DNA from: Gammaproteobacteria bacterium | GTDB lineage: Bacteria; Pseudomonadota; Gammaproteobacteria; Pseudomonadales; Alcanivoracaceae | Length of the DNA stretch: 64,000 nucleotides | Direction: 5' to 3' | Assembly: GCA_018067045.1 (NCBI GenBank) | Contig: JAGPVL010000017.1 | Coordinates: 1-64,000 of the forward strand | Shown: positions 1 to 8,894 of the stretch, piece by piece | How the letters are laid out: every line of letters begins with the position of its first letter | Position numbering within the stretch: the stretch's first letter is position 1 | Notes under the pieces: model-generated | Seen by the model: the letters and a program-made list of their open reading frames with translations, nothing else | Told to the model about the DNA's origin: nothing | Database searches by the model: none | Made by a program: the position numbers and the translations under genes

Positions 1-45
1 TTTGCTTTTCATTTACGTTAAAGTAGTGCGTGTCCCTTCTCTGTT
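1..45 (+). repeat. Right half of RAYT-type repeat R (copy R1, cut by window edge)
   Basis: These 45 bases are identical to the right-hand end of the two full copies at 2364-2472 and 6255-6363. The copy ends with the core TGCGTGTCCC followed by TTCTCTGTT, after which toxin-like sequence begins. The left part lies outside the window. Confidence 0.85.
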
Positions 46-706
46 ATTTTATTCAGCGACTTGGCTTACGCATATGCGAACAAGGCGAAATAGGCTGCTG
101 GCAGCGATCGGTTCTGTTGCGCGCATCGCGGATTTCGTGGCCAAAACCGGCCGACAGCGCTTTCTTGATAAGCATGCTGCCGCCTTGCTTCACGCCTGAC
201 GGGTTGAGAGCCGTCTCCGTAAACATAACGCTTTGGGTATCCCTCGAACCGAATTTCCCCTATAAATGGGGCGCACAGGGAAGCAAGGCGCGCATCCTCG
301 TTCCAATTTCTACTTTTTAGATTTTATGATTCTGCTTTTTGTTTTCTTGCGGCCTGTAGAAGTGGTGCGTGTCCTCATTTCCTTGATCAGGCAGCGAATC
401 AAGGCCTCGATGAGTTTCAAGCCAGCAGGTGCGCTGGATGATAAGCTGGGCGATGCGGGCCAGCTTTATTTGGACATGATTGATTTTTACAAGCGGGGCT
501 TTAAGGGAGGAGAGTGGCACTTTGATCCGCGTGCGAAGGGGATGGAAGGCGATATCAAAAAATGGATGAGCGAGGGGATAGATGCTAACCGCGAGTACAT
601 TATTAAGCACCTTGGGCTGAGTGACGCAACGGACGTAGAAATAGATAAAGCGTTTGATATTATGAAAGATAACCTTAATAAATTTATTGTGATCCAAGAA
701 TATTGA
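46..706 (+). pseudogene. Degenerate polymorphic-toxin C-terminal fragment (module A)
   Basis: Toxin-like coding sequence starts directly after repeat R1 but is broken: plausible protein passes from one frame (to about 93) to a second (to about 199), a third (to about 265) and back to the second (266-706). Only the last 440 bases are cleanly open. The final 80 residues, with GQLYLD and FDPR motifs, align by eye with the end of the toxin at 6364-7287 (GQLFLD, FDPR), so both are members of one C-terminal family. The part corresponding to that protein's presumed catalytic region is not recognisable here. Ten bases separate its stop from the 507-aa partner gene. It is probably an inactive remnant; the frame jumps are by-eye inference. 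Confidence 0.6.
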
Positions 707-715
707 GAGATTGAT

Positions 716-2239
716 GTGAATATTTATAGTCTTCCTGGTGCTTTTTATCGACTTACTTCTAATGGCCGAATTGATGACAGGCTGGATATTTTTTCTTCTG
801 GCTATAAGATTTCTATTGATTTTGGTGGTAAAGATTCCGTTTGTACGGTGAGCTATTTAAAAGACGTTGATGCGGTATTGGGTGATGTTGCTGGGGCTGG
901 TCGACATGTTTTTTATTTTTCACATGATGGTGGAGTAACTATATTTCCTAGAACGGAAGGGTCTCTTGAATATGCGAAGTTACTTTTCGACATAACCTCT
1001 CTAGATGAGATAAGAAAAAATATTATTGCTGTGTATTGTTTTCTTGACTGTGTTGTCCTTGGGTTCAAAGAAAGCCCTAGCTCCGCTATTCAATGGTTTT
1101 TATCATCACCTGATTCACCGGAAAGTCTGAAGGAGGTTTTGAGTTTTCCTAGATATGGCTATCTTTGTGTGACGCCAAATGGGATAGGCGTCGCCCAGCT
1201 TAATCACTCTTATGTTGGCAGGCAGGTCCTAGGCGGCGAAATTTGGCGGCTGGATCGCAATAAGAAAATACTTGGTATGGGTTCCACTGTTTTTTTTCAG
1301 GTCGACGATGAGAGGGTTTTACTAAATCTTGGTTTTGAGGAAGTTGGTGATGACAATGTTCGGCAAAACAATGATATCGCACTGGTCGAGATGAGTGAGG
1401 GAAGAGTTATCTGGGAACGCCAGTTTAGGGAGGCAATTTGGAGTCTCTGGTGCGATGACCATTTTGCGTATGTTTCTGCCGAAGGCTCTGGGTACGTGCT
1501 GGATATTGCGACAGGGGGAACCATAAAGGAGCTGCCTGAAATTTTCACGCAAGACTCTATTAGGGCTATGTATTACCCAGATAAGAAACTCGACGGCTGT
1601 GCAATTAAAACAAGACTATTTTCCGATGGCCGCCATCTTTACTTTTTTAATATAAGTTATATGCGCTCCAATGGCCAAGATTGCCGTGATTTCAAGATAT
1701 TTGATGCTGAGACGCTAGAATGTTTGCGGTCAGATTTTCTGCCCACTGGCTATACGTTGCCTATGCATGGCTTCGATGCCCGTTTTATTAATGGAAAGGT
1801 TTACCTGTCACTCGCTAGGAGCTTCTGGGGCAACGAAGGCGGCGGCTTACTCGAAATTGATCCGGATAGTATCTATTCTGATTTTGTCATGGATGTGGAT
1901 ATTCAATTTGAGGAGTCAATAAGGAAGGTCGGTGAGGCGGAGGAGTATGTGTTATCGGTTTCCCATTCTCGACTCGATGATATTCTGCGCTATGGTGAAT
2001 CGGCAGTCAAAGATCTAGGCTTGGCGCGTAGCCGTAGCGTGATCAGCAAAAAGGTGAAAAACCCTGCGTTTAATGGAGTTTTGAGGCTGAGTATTGATGG
2101 CAAGGTATTAGAGCATCAGGCGGACTCAGCTGAGAAACTTAGAGCGTTGAAAGCGCGCATCGATAAATGGGGGAGCGAAGGATATTTTGCTTCCGATGGG
2201 AAGACGCCGGTTACCTTTGAATGGGATATTCTCGGGTGA
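716..2239 (+). CDS. Putative immunity protein, large beta-rich family (module A)
   Basis: A 507-residue cytoplasmic protein without signal peptide or membrane segment, starting at GTG ten bases after the toxin remnant. It is rich in short hydrophobic strands spaced by Gly/Asp turns (for example DERVLLNLGFEEV, HFAYVSAEG), suggesting a beta-propeller-like body. Its C-terminal 110 residues contain LDDILRYGE and VKDL, matching LDDILRWGE and VKDL in the 470-aa protein at 7303-8715 and, more weakly, the 450-aa protein at 3924-5276. Each of the three follows a toxin-like gene closely, which supports an immunity role. Function is inferred from position and paralogy only. The partner toxin is broken, so this gene may survive as protection against kin. 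Confidence 0.6.
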   Translation: MNIYSLPGAFYRLTSNGRIDDRLDIFSSGYKISIDFGGKDSVCTVSYLKDVDAVLGDVAGAGRHVFYFSHDGGVTIFPRTEGSLEYAKLLFDITSLDEIRKNIIAVYCFLDCVVLGFKESPSSAIQWFLSSPDSPESLKEVLSFPRYGYLCVTPNGIGVAQLNHSYVGRQVLGGEIWRLDRNKKILGMGSTVFFQVDDERVLLNLGFEEVGDDNVRQNNDIALVEMSEGRVIWERQFREAIWSLWCDDHFAYVSAEGSGYVLDIATGGTIKELPEIFTQDSIRAMYYPDKKLDGCAIKTRLFSDGRHLYFFNISYMRSNGQDCRDFKIFDAETLECLRSDFLPTGYTLPMHGFDARFINGKVYLSLARSFWGNEGGGLLEIDPDSIYSDFVMDVDIQFEESIRKVGEAEEYVLSVSHSRLDDILRYGESAVKDLGLARSRSVISKKVKNPAFNGVLRLSIDGKVLEHQADSAEKLRALKARIDKWGSEGYFASDGKTPVTFEWDILG

Positions 2240-2246
2240 TGTGGAC

Positions 2247-2359
2247 AACAGCTTGGGACAGCCAAGACTTGGTCATCAACTGACGCGCTTTTCGGTCTCT
2301 CCCCGCTGAGCTAATCTTTTCTCGCCGCGTTCGTGTCATGCCATCGAAAGAGCATGCAT
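2247..2359. repeat. 113-bp post-immunity repeat, copy 1
   Basis: This stretch just after the 507-aa immunity gene matches 8735-8848, which follows the 470-aa immunity gene, at most positions and almost perfectly over its last 50 bases (from CTAATCTTTTCTCGCC to GAGCATGCAT). No protein reads through it. It may be a recombination tract marking the 3' border of toxin-immunity modules. Confidence 0.8.
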
Positions 2360-2363
2360 TGAT

Positions 2364-2472
2364 AATCAACGGGGACACGCATCCTGGCTCTAGCTTTGTA
2401 AGATCTCGCTGACAGCGTTGTTGGTTGTTTGCTTTTCATTTACGTTAAAGTAGTGCGTGTCCCTTCTCTGTT
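2364..2472. repeat. RAYT-type repeat R, full copy R2
   Basis: The unit runs from AATCAAC through GGGGACACGCA to TGCGTGTCCCTTCTCTGTT. It is 109 bases long and differs from the copy at 6255-6363 by one base seen (TGGCTC versus TAGCTC). Its two ends carry the same core in opposite orientation (GGGACACGCA and TGCGTGTCCC), as in REP/iREP pairs. Toxin module B is open in frame directly after its last codon-sized unit. Confidence 0.9.
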
Positions 2473-2559
2473 TATTGGCTCGTCCAGCTTCTTGCAAATA
2501 TTGGCATTCTCACATCGGCGGGAACCGTTGGGGGCTTCTTCGCGGGCGGTGCGCCGGGG

Positions 2560-3912
2560 GTGTTTATTGGTGCGTTGGACATAGTGTTAAGTGGCGCCAA
2601 AACGGCCGCTAAGATTTTTAGCGCGAGCTCCGCGTTGTATAGAAAATTAGGCAAGGTTCTGGAGCAGGCATATAACGTCGCGAAGCAGGCAGGTGAGCTG
2701 GGGCAGTTGAAAAAAATATACCCCTTATTGGCGGTATATGTTGCGGTCTCCTTGGAGGGGGAGGACGTGAGGCATTTCTTCGAGGCGATGTTTGAAGAAA
2801 CAGGGTCGATGCCTGCGATTATTGAATACATATACGATCTTATGTCAGAGACAGAAGATCTAGCTGATTCCTCCTTCCCTGGTATTGATACGGCACATGC
2901 ATCGACTACCGCCGGCGCTCAGCGAATAGCGTCCTTAATCGTCAAGGTGCAACAGCGTCTTGCCGTTGCTGGCATAAAAGACGCTGATGAAGCGGGCCGA
3001 ATTTATGGAAAGGCAATCACGGTGATTGATCGCTTCGGTGGCCGAAAGGCGCTAAACCTTCCTGCTGACGATATTGCGGGGGAGGCGCTGGTTATTGCAG
3101 GTAAATATGGTCCGGCGGATGCTATGGAGGCACTACTAAGCGGTAAGCTTCCGGTTAGTTTAAGAAATGAGCTTATGGGTACTATACAGAGAATTGATTG
3201 GGCCAAGCTCGCGGATGATATCGGAGAGGCAGGAATCGATGCGCTGTCATCCAAAACAGGACCATTCGCCTATCTAGGTCAAAGTAAGGGCAACGCCAAA
3301 GCCGCGAAAATGATGCTTGAGCAAATAGAGCTGGCTCAGAAATCAGGAAACAAGATTCTTGCGCTCGAACAAAGAGTAGTTATTAAAAGCTTTTCAGGTG
3401 CAAAGATAGCGAGCAGCGGGCAGGGACTGGTTCGCTTTACAGATCTCGTTATGAAGATGACACAGAATGGGAAAACATTCTTTGTGGAGCTGAAAGCGTG
3501 GGATGAGGTTATTGAATTCACTACGAAAAGCGGTCAGAAAGTCACCATTGGTGCTCCACGGTGGTTTGAGCAATTGCTTAACAGCAAGTCCTCTCAAGTC
3601 TACAAGGACGTTATTCTTTATTCTCTGAAGCAGGAAGATCTGGGATTAGAGGCTTTTCAGGGCGTTAAGTGGCTTATTAATGCAAAGGGAGCCGTTGCAA
3701 TACGTAAGGCCGTTAATGCAAAGTATGGCACGACTTTCGCGGCGGGCGAAGAGGTTCAGGCGCTTACGTTTCGGTTGCTAAAGGGGGTTAAAGAGAATAA
3801 GGCTTGGTTGGCTGATCATCTTGGACGTGCTGATGATTGGGATGACTTTATGGTAGATTTGATAGCATCACTGAATCGCAGAGGCGACGAATTCTTTCAG
3901 ATCGTTGAATAG
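2560..3912 (+). CDS. Headless polymorphic toxin fragment with PD-(D/E)XK-like nuclease tip (module B)
   Basis: The GTG at 2560 gives 450 residues, but the frame is open from 2452, directly through the end of repeat R2, with no ATG, GTG or TTG before 2560 and no good ribosome site. The protein therefore looks like the C-terminal part of a larger toxin. Residues 1-60 are Gly/Ala-rich and hydrophobic, like a pre-toxin helix region. Near the C terminus Asp295 (RFTD), then Glu310-Leu-Lys312 (FFVELKAW) fit the D...(D/E)XK pattern of restriction-like nucleases. The putative immunity gene follows after 11 bases. A DNase or RNase tip is inferred from the motif alone. Expression in this location is doubtful. 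Confidence 0.6.
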   Translation: MFIGALDIVLSGAKTAAKIFSASSALYRKLGKVLEQAYNVAKQAGELGQLKKIYPLLAVYVAVSLEGEDVRHFFEAMFEETGSMPAIIEYIYDLMSETEDLADSSFPGIDTAHASTTAGAQRIASLIVKVQQRLAVAGIKDADEAGRIYGKAITVIDRFGGRKALNLPADDIAGEALVIAGKYGPADAMEALLSGKLPVSLRNELMGTIQRIDWAKLADDIGEAGIDALSSKTGPFAYLGQSKGNAKAAKMMLEQIELAQKSGNKILALEQRVVIKSFSGAKIASSGQGLVRFTDLVMKMTQNGKTFFVELKAWDEVIEFTTKSGQKVTIGAPRWFEQLLNSKSSQVYKDVILYSLKQEDLGLEAFQGVKWLINAKGAVAIRKAVNAKYGTTFAAGEEVQALTFRLLKGVKENKAWLADHLGRADDWDDFMVDLIASLNRRGDEFFQIVE

Positions 3913-3923
3913 GGCTTCGAGTT

Positions 3924-5276
3924 GTGAAAAGCGTATTAAATAGATATCTAGGAATTCATTGTCGTGTAGAAGATGGAATTGATGGTTTTTATATTTCTGA
4001 TCAGATCGCTCTTTTTCAAAGATCGAGAAACGGCTCTGTACTGATCAAGGAGGTGTCTGGAGGCCATTGCGACATGGCTTTCCATCACGATTCCTTGTGG
4101 CTTAAGTGCGGAGATGGAAGATCTCGGTCGTTGGATGGAGAGTGTCTTAATGCGCCACAATATTTGGCAGCCCCTCAGGTTGTTGGTAGCGGTTGGGTGG
4201 TCGGCTCTGGCATAGATGAAAACTTTTCCTGTTATGCTGCCTGCTATGATGTTAATTCTCGTGATGAAGTTAGTCTTCCTACTGAAGGCTATGGTGCGCT
4301 TGACGCAAACGGGAGAAACATAGTCTCTTGTTACAATGGCCGCCTTTCAGTGTATGACATGAACTTTAATCGAATATGGTCGTTGGATTTTGATTATAGA
4401 AATCTCCATGTAGATTATTCGATATCTCGAAAACCATACATATGTGGCGATGATGTTGTTGTCAATCTAGGAATAGAGGGCGGAAAAGGTCGGATAATTT
4501 GCGCCTCAGTTTCTGCCGGATTAGTAAAGTGGTCTCTCGATTACGAGGGGGAGGATATATTTTCCTTTGTCCGAAACGACATGCTGTTTGTTAGCCAAAA
4601 GTCCGGGATAAGAATTATTTGTGTCAAAACTGGGGAGACGCTAAAGAGAATTGATGTTTCATTCGATTGGCCTTTTATAGCCTACCCATGCCTTGGTGGA
4701 TTTTTGGTATATGGGGCTGATCAGGCGTACTTCACGGGTGAAGTCGACGGCTTAACCAAAGAAAGCGTTATGATCCCAGAAGGGTATAGCATTTTGGTAC
4801 GGAGCCTTCCGGTTACTAGCTCTGGGTCGGCTTCATTGTACTTGAAAACTAAAGAAGGAACTCTTTCCCCAGCTTTATCTGGATCCCTAATTTTGTCGAG
4901 GGGTAATTCGAAAGACAGCTGCCTGACAGAAGACCTCGCGGCGATGTTTATGGAAGTCGCAGATAAACATGGCGAGAAAACCTACATACTGACCATTTCA
5001 GAGCCAGACCTAGACAGACTTATTCGATTAGGATCAATCAAACTTCTGGAGATTTGTTGTACGTATGGCGAGCACACCTTTGGCACGGGTGGCCTGCGTG
5101 ATAAGCAGCATAAAGGAAAAATTAAGGTTGTGATTGATCGCGAGGGCCTACCAGATAATGCTGAAGAATCACTTGCGCATTGGATTAGTTCGATAAAGAA
5201 GTACTTGCGTAGTATGGCGATTTTTCCCGGCGCAGGAGAACGTTATAAATTTCAGATAGATGTTGAGCTAAATTAG
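3924..5276 (+). CDS. Putative immunity protein, beta-rich family (module B)
   Basis: A 450-residue soluble protein starting at GTG, 11 bases after the module B toxin. It shares the overall plan of the 507-aa and 470-aa proteins: many short beta strands, then a C-terminal alpha/beta region in which LDRLIRLG replaces LDDILR(Y/W)GE and a terminal helix-plus-strand element follows. Divergence from the other two is greater, as expected if its toxin differs. It carries no recognisable enzyme motif. The function as toxin inhibitor is inferred from adjacency. No copy of the 113-bp repeat follows it; a shorter RAYT-type repeat does. Confidence 0.55.
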   Translation: MKSVLNRYLGIHCRVEDGIDGFYISDQIALFQRSRNGSVLIKEVSGGHCDMAFHHDSLWLKCGDGRSRSLDGECLNAPQYLAAPQVVGSGWVVGSGIDENFSCYAACYDVNSRDEVSLPTEGYGALDANGRNIVSCYNGRLSVYDMNFNRIWSLDFDYRNLHVDYSISRKPYICGDDVVVNLGIEGGKGRIICASVSAGLVKWSLDYEGEDIFSFVRNDMLFVSQKSGIRIICVKTGETLKRIDVSFDWPFIAYPCLGGFLVYGADQAYFTGEVDGLTKESVMIPEGYSILVRSLPVTSSGSASLYLKTKEGTLSPALSGSLILSRGNSKDSCLTEDLAAMFMEVADKHGEKTYILTISEPDLDRLIRLGSIKLLEICCTYGEHTFGTGGLRDKQHKGKIKVVIDREGLPDNAEESLAHWISSIKKYLRSMAIFPGAGERYKFQIDVELN

Positions 5277-5302
5277 TCTCAGAGCAAACACAAACAAAAA
5301 CA

Positions 5303-5327
5303 AACAATAAGGACACGCACCCATTAG
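5303..5327. repeat. Short RAYT-type repeat L, copy 1
   Basis: The 25 bases from AACAATAAGGACACGC to ACCCATTAG are identical to 10508-10532. The core GGACACGCA is that of repeat R. This copy lies 92 bases upstream of the transposase start and, with repeat R3 downstream, brackets the transposase gene. Confidence 0.85.
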
Positions 5328-5419
5328 GGAATGTCTGACGGCATTTTAGGCGCATCGACTGTTCCTGCTTTGCTTATCTCTTTGTAGAGTTGTGGCGAAT
5401 ACTGGAAAAGGACTTCGCC

Positions 5420-6292
5420 ATGACTCGCCCTCGAAGCCAGCAAGTCTCGCTGGACGCTACGCCGTATTACCATTGCATTTGCCGTTGCGTACGGCGCGCG
5501 TTTCTTTGCGGTAAAGATCACTATTCAGGTAACGATTACGATCATCGCCGAGAGTGGGTGGTGGAGCGTCTTGCGGTGCTGGTCGAGGTGTTTGCGATCG
5601 ACTTGTGCGCTTACGCTGTGATGTCTAACCATTACCATGTGGTGTTACGTCTTGATAAAGCGCGTGCTGATTCATGGGCGGACGCCGAGGTCGCGCAACG
5701 ATGGTTAACGTTATTTGGTGGATCAATGTTGGTGCTGCGCTGGCTGAACGGGGTAACCGATGGCGCAGAAAGTGATGCGGCGCTGGCCGTGATCCACCAA
5801 TGGCGGCAACGATTGTGTGATCTTGGCTGGTTTATGAAATGCCTGAATGAGCATCTGGCTCGACGCGCCAATGCCGAAGATGGTTGCAAGGGGCGTTTTT
5901 GGGAGAGCCGTTACAAAAGCCAGGCGCTGCTGGATGAGAAGGCGGTACTGGCATGTATGGCCTATGTCGACCTTAACCCAGTTCGCGCGGGCATGGCGGA
6001 AACACCTGAACGGTCTGCCTTCACGTCCATACAGCAACGTTCCGACGCGCTGAAATCCAAACCTGCCTCAACTAACTCAAAAGAGTCTCATCCCAAGTTG
6101 CTGGAATTCGTTTCCGCAACAAACATTAACGCGTGCTGGCAAGAGACGTTGTGCGACGTGCGCTTGATGGATTATCTGGAATTGGTGGACAGAACAGGAA
6201 GGGCTGTTCGTGCGGGTAAGCGCGGCCATATTCATGTGCAGGCAGACCCCATTCAATCAACGGGGACACGCATCCTAGCTCTAGCTTTGTAA
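5420..6292 (+). mobile_element. REP-associated tyrosine transposase (RAYT, Y1/HUH family), 3' truncated
   Basis: The ATG at 5420 with AAAAGGA upstream gives 290 residues. The protein shows the Y1 transposase pattern: an N-terminal YHCICRC region, the HUH metal motif as SNHYHVVL, a later WYMK-like helix (GWFMKCLNEH), GRFWESR, and YVDLNPVRAG with the likely nucleophile tyrosine. These enzymes nick and move single-stranded palindromic repeats. After the conserved DYLELVDRTGR region the frame runs into repeat R3, so the last dozen residues (from QSTGTR) and the stop codon are encoded by the repeat. Family members as I recall them continue about 50-70 residues further, so this copy is probably truncated and may be inactive. 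Confidence 0.85.
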
Positions 6293-6363
6293 GATCTCGC
6301 TGACAGCGTTGTTGGTTGTTTGCTTTTCATTTACGTTAAAGTAGTGCGTGTCCCTTCTCTGTT
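6255..6363. repeat. RAYT-type repeat R, full copy R3
   Basis: This is a 109-base near-identical copy of 2364-2472, with inverted cores GGGACACGCA and TGCGTGTCCC near its ends. It overlaps the 3' end of the transposase gene, whose stop codon lies at 6290-6292, and it ends exactly where the module C toxin frame begins. Confidence 0.9.
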
Positions 6364-7287
6364 GTGACTGCGTTGCGCCGCGCTGCGGAGCCTCTATCTG
6401 ATACGAAGATTCCCTCAATATTTACTCGTATGTTAAAGGCTATTGATGAGGGCGCAGTGCATGCAGATGACCTTCTCAAGGATGTAAAGGATCTTCCTGA
6501 GACTTGGCGCGGATTAACTAACGCTTATCGTATAGGCGGTGAAACCGCGTTGAAGAAAATGCGGAATATGAGGGGTTATGATTTCAGGCCTGCACGGGAT
6601 ATCTCCTATGAGGAGTTTTTCCGTCGTTTATCGGAAGTTGACCTAGATGCGCTGGCTTCCCAGTCTCCGGACCCGCAGGCTTTCAGGAAGGGGATGACAA
6701 GGCTGTTCAATCAGTTTGATATTGCGACAGAGAGCAGTACGCACGGTTTTAGAGCTTCGCAAGGCGCCTCCCATCAATTGTTGGATATTTTGAGTCGGGT
6801 AAAGTTGGGTCGGAAAGTTAAAGGTGTAGAGGTCGATAAAGACATTTTTGATGCCGCAGGCAACCCTTTGGGTAAACGGCGCTACGATGCCGAGCTGGGC
6901 GAGCCTGATGAGCTTTTGGACCACAAAGCATGGGATCCTGAAAACATTGATACCTACCTAGATTTTGCGATGCGCAGTAAGCGTGCGGGTAAGGCGGCGG
7001 ATGGTAAGATAGTGTTACCTTCTGATGTAAAAGAAGGGCAGTTGTTTTTAGATTTAGTGTTGATGCTACGAACCAATGACCCGAAAAATGTCAAATGGGT
7101 CTTTGATCCTAGAATGGCGGGCAAAGAAGCCGAATTGGCCGAGCGTATTCTTGGATTAATGCAGAAGGGAGAGAACAAGAAGAAGTTGATGAAGGCGCTG
7201 GGTATTAAGAATCCAGATGACTTTGATGATTTGATAATCAGGGCGCGCCAGAAGTTGCCAGAGTTCATTTCTGTGTCTGCTTACTAA
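6364..7287 (+). CDS. Headless polymorphic toxin fragment, possible PD-(D/E)XK tip (module C)
   Basis: The GTG at 6364 follows repeat R3 immediately and gives 307 residues; the frame is open back to 6340 through the repeat. No convincing ribosome site precedes it, so the GTG may be accidental. Asp175 (RRYDAEL) followed by Asp186-His-Lys188 (LLDHKAW) resembles the D...(D/E)XK arrangement and the ELKAW of module B, but this is weaker. The C-terminal 85 residues match the module A remnant (GQLFLD, WVFDPR, a LGI helix and a terminal PEFISVSAY). A paralogous immunity gene follows 15 bases downstream. The nuclease assignment is tentative. Confidence 0.55.
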   Translation: MTALRRAAEPLSDTKIPSIFTRMLKAIDEGAVHADDLLKDVKDLPETWRGLTNAYRIGGETALKKMRNMRGYDFRPARDISYEEFFRRLSEVDLDALASQSPDPQAFRKGMTRLFNQFDIATESSTHGFRASQGASHQLLDILSRVKLGRKVKGVEVDKDIFDAAGNPLGKRRYDAELGEPDELLDHKAWDPENIDTYLDFAMRSKRAGKAADGKIVLPSDVKEGQLFLDLVLMLRTNDPKNVKWVFDPRMAGKEAELAERILGLMQKGENKKKLMKALGIKNPDDFDDLIIRARQKLPEFISVSAY

Positions 7288-7302
7288 TACTGGAGAAATA
7301 TT

Positions 7303-8715
7303 TTGAAGATTGTTTATTTCCCCTCACCCGTCTATCAGGAGTTCTATTGGCAGGATGTATGGGGTTGCCGAGAACACATTTATTCGGTTTCAGATCGTAT
7401 AAGGCTAGAGGTGCGTGCAGAAGCGGTGAATTTAGCGTTCCCGCCGGAACAAAATAAATTGCTATTTCGTTTGAAGGGAAAGCCATTTTATCTGGATGAG
7501 CACGGTGAGCAGCATGAAGTCATGTTGTCAGACTTTCCTGATCGGTATGATTTTTCAGATATACGTATGCTTTATGGGTTTTGGCGTTACGCAGGAACCG
7601 ATAAAGATAATGCGTCTGTATTCGAGGTATATGACGGTAGTGGTGCATTAGTTGCCAATGATTCCGCATTATTCTTGGTTTCAAATGAAGATCTTATTTT
7701 ATGCAGATATGATTATAGAAATGGTCATGCCGAAATAGCATTTTATCGGCCGGATATGTCGCCACGTTTTCAATACGTGGCTCGCTGGAAGCCTTTTTTC
7801 TCGGAGTCTCCCCCCGCGTCACTTCCGTCATGTTACGTTGTCAATGACGGTGAGCGGGAAGACGAAAAAGGTTACTGGCATGAAGGCGGCGTGACGGCGC
7901 TGGATAAGAGTGGCGGCGAGGTAATGTGGCGTTATGAGGTGCCTACTAAAGTTGATCAGCTCTCTGCGAGTGGGAACACCGTCTGCTTAACGTCGGCGGG
8001 CGAGATTATTTTGCTAGACGGTGATGATGGTAGTGAACGATTACGTGTTACTGCGGTAGACGCTAGTGAGCGCGCGACCAAAGCGTTTTTATGCGGAGAT
8101 TATATTGTTCTGTTTAATGGCTCGTCTGTGGAAGACGGCAAGCGGCCGAATAAGCGTCACATTACTATTTTTGATGCAGAAGATGGGGGCATTGTACGGG
8201 AATTTGATCTGCCTGTTGGGCTGACATTTGATACCAAGAACAATATGTTTCCCAAAGACGCACATCGTTGGATCATGCCACTAACCTTCGCTTCGATAGC
8301 CTGCCAGCACTATGGAGGTCTTCTGGAGTTGGATGTGCACGACATCCACGCGCCGCTAGATGTCGAAACGGGGCCTGAGTTTGTTCAAGCTGAGCTTCTT
8401 AACGAGGATGGTTCTGTGCGCTATAGTTTGCGCGTTTCTGATTCTTTTCTAGATGATATTCTTCGTTGGGGCGAGATTCGTGTTAAGGATCTTGCTGTAT
8501 TAAAAGGACGCAGTACATACAACAGCCGTGCGTACAACAAGAAGTTTAATGGTCAAATTTTACTTGAAGTCGAACGCGCTGTACTTCGTGACGCGGATGA
8601 TGCCGATAAACGTCTAGATGAGTTGTGTGACTGCATCAATTCGTGGGCTCAAGAGGATGGCTTTATTTCCGGCGACAGGAAGAGTTATGTCACAGCAATA
8701 TGGTGCTACGTCTAA
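7303..8715 (+). CDS. Putative immunity protein, beta-rich family (module C)
   Basis: A 470-residue soluble protein starting at TTG 15 bases after the toxin stop, with GGAGA as ribosome site. It is a clear relative of the 507-aa protein: a beta-rich body with repeated short strands and a C terminus carrying SFLDDILRWGE, VKDLAVLKGRS and FNGQILLEVE. Both of these partners follow toxins with the same C-terminal family, which fits cognate or cross-reactive immunity. No enzyme motif is visible. The gene is followed by the second copy of the 113-bp repeat. Immunity function is inferred. Confidence 0.6.
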   Translation: MKIVYFPSPVYQEFYWQDVWGCREHIYSVSDRIRLEVRAEAVNLAFPPEQNKLLFRLKGKPFYLDEHGEQHEVMLSDFPDRYDFSDIRMLYGFWRYAGTDKDNASVFEVYDGSGALVANDSALFLVSNEDLILCRYDYRNGHAEIAFYRPDMSPRFQYVARWKPFFSESPPASLPSCYVVNDGEREDEKGYWHEGGVTALDKSGGEVMWRYEVPTKVDQLSASGNTVCLTSAGEIILLDGDDGSERLRVTAVDASERATKAFLCGDYIVLFNGSSVEDGKRPNKRHITIFDAEDGGIVREFDLPVGLTFDTKNNMFPKDAHRWIMPLTFASIACQHYGGLLELDVHDIHAPLDVETGPEFVQAELLNEDGSVRYSLRVSDSFLDDILRWGEIRVKDLAVLKGRSTYNSRAYNKKFNGQILLEVERAVLRDADDADKRLDELCDCINSWAQEDGFISGDRKSYVTAIWCYV

Positions 8716-8734
8716 TGGGACTACTAACTTCACT

Positions 8735-8848
8735 AACAGTCTTGGGATAGCTAAGACGTAGTCATTAACTGACGCGCCTTTTTGTCTTTCCCCACTGAAC
8801 TAATCTTTTCTCGCCGCGCTCGTGTCATGCCATCGAAAGAGCATGCAT
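8735..8848. repeat. 113-bp post-immunity repeat, copy 2
   Basis: This matches 2247-2359 and ends at the same GAGCATGCAT. Here it is followed by the 485-aa gene rather than by repeat R, so this module border has lost or never had the RAYT-type unit. Confidence 0.8.
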
Positions 8849-8894
8849 GTCGGCAGTATTTTAAATCTTGTGTTTATATAAAAGGAGCAAGGCT

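Noticed and set aside
366-378. GTGCGTGTCC-like stretch within the module A remnant, similar to the repeat core
   Set aside because: It is part of a continuous coding frame (VVRVLIS) and the flanks do not match repeat R or L.
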